This document shows positions 58,669 through 64,000 of a stretch of 64,000 nucleotides of DNA, in pieces (the stretch's first letter is position 1; each line of letters opens with the position of its first letter). The stretch covers positions 506,484 through 570,483 of the forward strand of contig PJRA01000403.1 in assembly GCA_016987375.1 (NCBI GenBank), given 5' to 3'. A program made the translations under genes and the position numbers. Under the pieces are notes generated by a model. That model was given only the letters and a program-made list of their open reading frames with translations, did not search any database and was not told the origin of the DNA. Origin of the DNA: Brachionus koreanus. Taxonomy: Eukaryota > Rotifera > Eurotatoria > Ploima > Brachionidae.

Positions 58669-59470
58669 GTAAATAAAGAGGGAAAAAAAATTCTTAAGCC
58701 TTTGAAAAATTTTCAAAAAAAGTATTAATGGTTTGAGAGTGTTGGCTTTGAGAGACAAGTATATGAGGGTTTTGAAACCGTGCTTTTAGTAACGTGGGCC
58801 TCCTTTTCACTTAATCTCAATGTCATTGTTTTCTTATTTGGAAAAACACTGTATATTTAGTTCATCTTTATAGCGTTCTTTTCGCTTTTGCGACGACTCT
58901 AAATTTGAAACCTACGCATTTTTTCAAACCAGAGAAAATAAATGAAATTCTCTAAAATTTTTCTTTCAAAAATTTATTTTTGAATTTATTGAAAATATGC
59001 TTTCACCTCGTGTTTTTAGCATTCAACGTCTTCGTTCATTTTTCAAATGAATTAGATCCTTCTTGAAACCAAAAAGGTACTTCCGTATAGTAAATCTCTA
59101 TTTTAGCTAGTACATAGATTGATTGATTAAAATTGAAATTTATATCTTTAAACTTTTCTATCAAATTTACTAGTTCTTAATTAGTCAAAAATGCACCTTT
59201 ATTTTTATTTTAAAAAGAATTTTAGTAGTAATATCTTTAAATTTCAATAATTTTATATTTTAAAGTGTCTTCAATTTTTGATTTATTATTAAATTTGCTT
59301 GATTAATGAATTTTTAAAGTTAAATAAAATATTTTAAAATAAAGTTTTTAATAATTTCAAAATATAATAAAATAATCAAATATTTTTTAAAAAAATTTGA
59401 ATTTCTTTTGAAAAAATTATTTCGGCTTAATTTTTATTAAACTAAAACATTTTTTTTGGCTAAAATTCTG
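58669..59470. repeat. Segmental duplication, copy 1
   Basis: CAATGTAATTGTAAATAAAGAGGG...AAGTATTAATGGTTTGAGA (58669-58740) and TTATATCTTTAAACTTTTCTATC... (about 59140-59470) match 62996-63075 and 63076-63390 in the same order and orientation. About 400 bp of extra sequence (58741-59140) is present here only. Confidence 0.85.
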
Positions 59471-60349
59471 TATCTCAAACATGCTTATTTTTTTAGCGCC
59501 ATTGATTTCAATTTTAAAAAATTAAAATTATTTCTTTATACATGTAGTTTTTATTTAACTTTATTCAAAAACTAGTTAATTGTTTGTAAATTAGTGATTT
59601 GATTATATCTGAAATTTGAAACAAAGCTTCCAAACTTTGCATTTTTGATTATTAAAAATAATTTTTTAAAAAATATATTATCATCAAATTTATAAAATAT
59701 AGAAACTGTTTTCTTTTTAGTAATTTAAAATTATTCAATTAAAAAGATTCTTTTGATAACTCATTAATTTATTTAAGATTGTTTTGAACTATTAAATCAT
59801 TTAGTAAAGTGCATTCTCATTTTAAAATATTTTTGAAAATCTAGATCTAATTTTATCTTAAAATGCAAAAATAAAGTAAAATGTATTTTCTATTTTTTTC
59901 TATTAGGTAATATTTTTAATTTGTCAGAAAATTAATGAATATTAGTAATAAATTTATGCAATATTATCATATTTCTAAAATATTAAACTAGTAATTTATA
60001 TTAATTAAATAAGAATATTTATTAATTAATTAAAAAAGGTGTAATTAAAAAATTAATTTATTAAATTTAAAAAATGAATTAGAAAAATTTATGATGTATA
60101 ATTGTTGACTCTATTTTTAATAAATCAGTAAGCAAAAAATTTAAGAAAGGTTTTTGAAAATTGGATACCAGATTATCAATAAAAGTTTATCATACACACG
60201 AATTTTAATTTAAGTTTTATTTTAATTAATGCTTAACTTTTGTGTTAGGTGAAAATTAAATTTTTTAAAATCAAATTGCTTGAAATGTAAAAAGTGTTGA
60301 AAGTTAGTTAAAATGTAGAATGATCAATAAATTTTGGAGCTAATTTTGT
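59471..60349. other. Gene-free spacer
   Basis: A/T-rich with no coding frame. It lies downstream of the zinc-transporter pseudogene. Confidence 0.5.
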
Positions 60350-61310
<961 letters not shown>

Positions 61311-61968
61311 GTGTGTTCGGTTTGGTTAATTAAAAGATCGAATTCATTAATAAAAACTTTTGCAAACACTGATGAAGCTCTAATATTTGTAAAAAGATTA
61401 AAAATAGCTCATGGAGCTATAATTAATTAGATTTTGAACTAAATTAGAAATATATTTTAATTTTCATTAAAAGATTATATGATAATTGATTTGATTTATA
61501 TTTGAACTATTAAATTTTTTTCTTTTATTAACTAATCATTTAATGGTAAATTATTTAATTTTAAAGTTTATTTTGCTATTGTCACCATTTTTATTAATTC
61601 AATTACTTTAATTAAAATTTTTTGTACTTTTAAATTACAGATATAAAATTCAAGTTAAAAATATTCAGAAAACAATAAACAAAAATAAATCGAATAATGA
61701 TCTTTAATCAAAATTAAATTTGAAAACTTTACATGAATAGAACAAGATCCAGTTATCAAGAGAAAATTGATGGGTTTCTAAAATTGAAGACTGTTTTGTT
61801 TTGTTCATGTGAAGATTTTTGAATGAAAAAAAATAACAAATTTATAAAAAATACACTTGTCCAAAAGAAAAGAAAAAAATACTAGAAAGTTTCAAATTAA
61901 ACAAAAACCAAAACAATTAAAGAACAAACAAGGTGAAATTAAGAAAATTGTTAAAAATTCCAATCTTT
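61311..61968. other. Gene-free spacer
   Basis: AT-rich. No coding frame or repeat recognised. Confidence 0.5.
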
Positions 61969-62988
61969 TTAAAAAGATGAGCTCATTAATGGTTTTAAAA
62001 TATTAGATGCATCACTGTCATCGATTAAAGAATTGAAAATATACTGTTCTTCTTCGCTTTCAATATCAAAATCGGGACAGGACAAGGCTTTTTAAAAAAT
62101 TTATTTTTACAAAAAATTTAAAATTAAAAAAAAATCAATACCACTATTTTACACTATAAGGAAATATGACCTCATCAAAGGTTTTATAACAAAAGATTTT
62201 TCACTTTCGTAGATAAAAGAATTGAAAATATATTGTTCTTCTTCAATATCAAAATCTGGACAGAAAAAAGTTGTTCAATTTTAGAAAATATGCTTTAGAA
62301 AAGAAATCTAGAATGATCAAAAAAATTTTACTTTTTAAAATTTCTTTCTGATCTCTATTTTTTTCGTTATTAAATAGTTTGTCATATGTTTCATTGACTT
62401 CGCTTGTAGCGCTGAAATTCGGATTGTAAATTTTAGATGGTACATAATCCGGAATTTCGCCAGGAGAAAAATATTGATGCTTTGCCCCTTTCACGTGCTT
62501 TTAAAAAATAAAATTTTACAAATTCAAAATATTATCTGAGTTTGGCTTACCATCACTAGCTGAATTTGTCCAGTCATATAAGCATTCCATTTAGCGCAAT
62601 AGTAGTCAAATTTTTCAAATTTTCCTACTCGCTTTGACTCAGGTATTAAATAATTTTTGGCGTTTATTTTGTGCGATTCAACCAAAGAAAAATTGTGGAT
62701 ATCAACTTAAAAAAAATAGAATAAATCAGGGATGATCAAAAAAATTATACTTTTTAAATTTTCTTCCTGAATATTGTTTTCATCGTTAGCATGCATTCCA
62801 TTTGAATTATCACCCTGATTTGTCATTTTGCTGTCAATTAATTTATGCTTTTGGCTAATCAAATGAACATCAAATTGAGTTTGACTATTACAGTAAATAT
62901 CGCACACTTTGCAGTACCAGTCAGATTTTTTGATTATATAATTTTTTTGTAGTTTAGCTGTAATCTGTTGGTCATCTGGCCCGGGCAT
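61969..62988 (-). CDS. Matrin/U1-type C2H2 zinc-finger protein with duplicated exons
   Basis: Exons 62988-62751, 62705-62551, 62497-62332 and 62255 downward join in phase from the ATG at 62988. Finger 1: WYCKVCDIYCNSQTQFDVHL, ISQKHK (C..C...H....H, the ZMAT/ZNF346 dsRNA-binding style). Finger 2, split by an intron: YYCAKWNAYMTGQIQLV/MH, VKGAKH; the second Cys reads Trp, so zinc binding is doubtful. The C-terminal exon exists twice: FDIEEEQYIFNSF... (62255-62149) and DFDIESEEEQYIFNSL... (about 62090-61969); either stop could end the protein, or both exons could be spliced (GTGTAA donor at about 62154). Introns 1 and 3 begin almost identically (GTATAATTTTTTTGATCAT, GTAAAATTTTTTTGATCAT), showing that exon-intron units were duplicated in tandem. 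Confidence 0.7.
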
Positions 62989-62995
62989 TTCAAAT

Positions 62996-63390
62996 ACAAT
63001 GTAATTGTAAATAAAGAGGGAAAAAAATTTCTAAGCCTTTGAAAAATTTTAAAAAATAGTATTAATGGTTTGAGATTTATATCTTTAAACTTTTCTATCA
63101 AATTTACTAATTCTTAATTAGTCAAAAATGCGCCTTTATTTTTATTTTAAAAAGAATTTTAGTAGTAATATCCTTAAATTTCAATAATTTTATATTTTAA
63201 AGTGTCTTCAATTTTTAATTTATTATTAAATTTACTTGAAAATAAATTTTGTTTATTAAATAAAATATTTTTAAATAACTTTTTTTGATAATCACAAAAT
63301 ATAATTTTTTTTTTAATTTTATTCAGTTCAAATTTTTTATTAAACAAAAAAATTTTTTTGGCCTAAATTCAGTGTCTAAAGCATGCTTCT
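62996..63390. repeat. Segmental duplication, copy 2
   Basis: Matches 58669-58740 plus 59140-59470 (see copy 1). It begins 8 bp upstream of the zinc-finger gene's ATG, so it includes that gene's presumed promoter and leader. Confidence 0.85.
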
Positions 63391-63459
63391 TTTTTTTTTT
63401 CTGCACGAGTGATTTCAAATTTCAAATTTAAGAGATTAGAATTAATTTTTTCATTTGTT

Positions 63460-63675
63460 TTGTATGACTCTGTAACGTTAAAATGACTCGTTTTAATAAT
63501 TTTTAAATCCTCGTATCTTTTGAATGGATTTTTCAAATAAATATGTCGTTTTCGATTTATGTAGATTTGTAAATTTTCTTTAAAAATAATATAACTTTAT
63601 AAAATTATTATTGTTTTTTTTACAAAATAATTTCAAATTAAAAAAACGTGAAAAAATGCTTCGTGCTTTCAGAGT
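63460..63675. repeat. Second copy of the POLD1-intron TIR element interior
   Basis: TGACTCGTTTTAATAATTTTTAAATCC, TATCTTTTGAATGGATTTTTCAAATAAATAT, GAAAAAATGCTTCGTGCTTTC follow the same order as 22830-23015. The right terminus is recognisable; the left one is not. Confidence 0.7.
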
Positions 63676-63707
63676 TAATTGTTACGTTTCGACAGTGCTT
63701 TGCACTC

Positions 63708-63835
63708 GAAAAATATTGGGTTTTGGGTTGAGTTGGGTATATTTCACCCATTCCATACCCAATACCCATTTACCCTATTTTTTCGAGTTACTCACCCATT
63801 TTTACCAGAAATACCCAGTTTGTATTCGAGTTTAG
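63708..63835. repeat. TACCCA-rich block with inverted ends
   Basis: ACTCGAAAAATATTGGG and CCCTATTTTTTCGAGT enclose GGGTT/TACCCA words (GTTGGGTATATTTCACCC, ATACCCAATACCCATTTACC). A second partial unit continues to ATACCCAG...TTCGAGT. It resembles a short satellite or MITE rather than a telomeric array, because the unit is irregular. Confidence 0.5.
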
Positions 63836-63918
63836 ACTGTTCCAAATGATCATAAAATTTAAAAAAATGGAAAAAAAAGGTATTAAATTAGACAAAGTTT
63901 ATTTAAAGCTTAAAAAAA

Positions 63919-64000
63919 CTAATCTTGATCTTCATTAAGTTCTTTAATAATTTCAAAGTTTGCTCTCAACATACACCTATTTATAAAAAGATCAGTTTCC
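63919..64000 (-). CDS. Possible terminal exon running off the window
   Basis: The minus strand is open from the window edge to the TAG at 63921-63919 and reads ETDLFINRCMLRANFEIIKE, LNEDQD. The composition is protein-like and less A/T-repetitive than its surroundings. At 27 codons it is too short to identify. Confidence 0.35.
   Translation of the reverse strand, partial: ETDLFINRCMLRANFEIIKELNEDQD

Overview
The window is AT-rich (roughly three quarters A+T by eye) DNA from a small-genome invertebrate. Recognisable metazoan genes (EFHB, YAP, POLD1, an NFIL3-type bZIP, USP2, a tubby-like protein) are split by very short AT-rich GT-AG introns, down to about 31 bp and often 50-57 bp. A few kb-long introns are filled with transposon debris. 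A rotifer (monogonont, Brachionus-like) is my best guess. That is an inference from base composition, intron style and transposon mix, not a demonstrated identity.

Layout: 0-7 kb holds EFHB (minus strand) head-to-head with an unrecognised 186-residue coiled-coil gene (plus). 7.4-10.7 kb is a minus-strand cluster: a HELGH metallopeptidase-like gene, a small hairpin-membrane-protein candidate and a short SMYD-type MYND/SET gene. 11-15.8 kb is a terminal-inverted-repeat (TIR) element and a gene-poor stretch. 15.9-18.3 kb is the Hippo co-activator YAP/Yorkie. 20.9-26.2 kb is POLD1, whose 1.83-kb intron is a nest of repeats. 26-29.7 kb is SINE, mariner and pogo remnants. 29.8-32.2 kb is an intronless NFIL3/vrille-like bZIP gene. 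35-43.9 kb is almost wholly transposon territory: a dead BED-hAT element with 8-bp target-site duplication (TSD), a large fold-back and three non-LTR reverse-transcriptase fragments. 44-45.3 kb is an intronless GT61 glycosyltransferase. 46-49 kb is another reverse-transcriptase relic and a ~190-bp-arm palindrome. 51-53.6 kb is USP2. 56.8-58.1 kb is an intronless tubby-like gene. 58.3-63.4 kb holds zinc-finger genes, a dead ZnT5-type zinc transporter and a segmental duplication.

The host genes are housekeeping or signalling genes (DNA replication, Hippo output, ciliary doublet microtubules, deubiquitination). Nothing suggests that they form one pathway. I found no tRNA, rRNA or CRISPR array.

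The most unusual signals are: (a) a 5'-truncated non-LTR retrotransposon tail flanked by 97-bp near-identical direct repeats, which looks like an exceptionally long TSD; (b) a small hAT-type MITE family made of AAGTC/AAGTCC words, with three copies, two of them with perfect 8-bp TSDs; (c) two large fold-back structures; (d) a SMYD-like SET domain without its GEE motif and with Phe in place of the catalytic Tyr; (e) tandemly duplicated zinc-finger exons. Exon coordinates were deduced by hand from frame, splice dinucleotides and homology recalled from known families.
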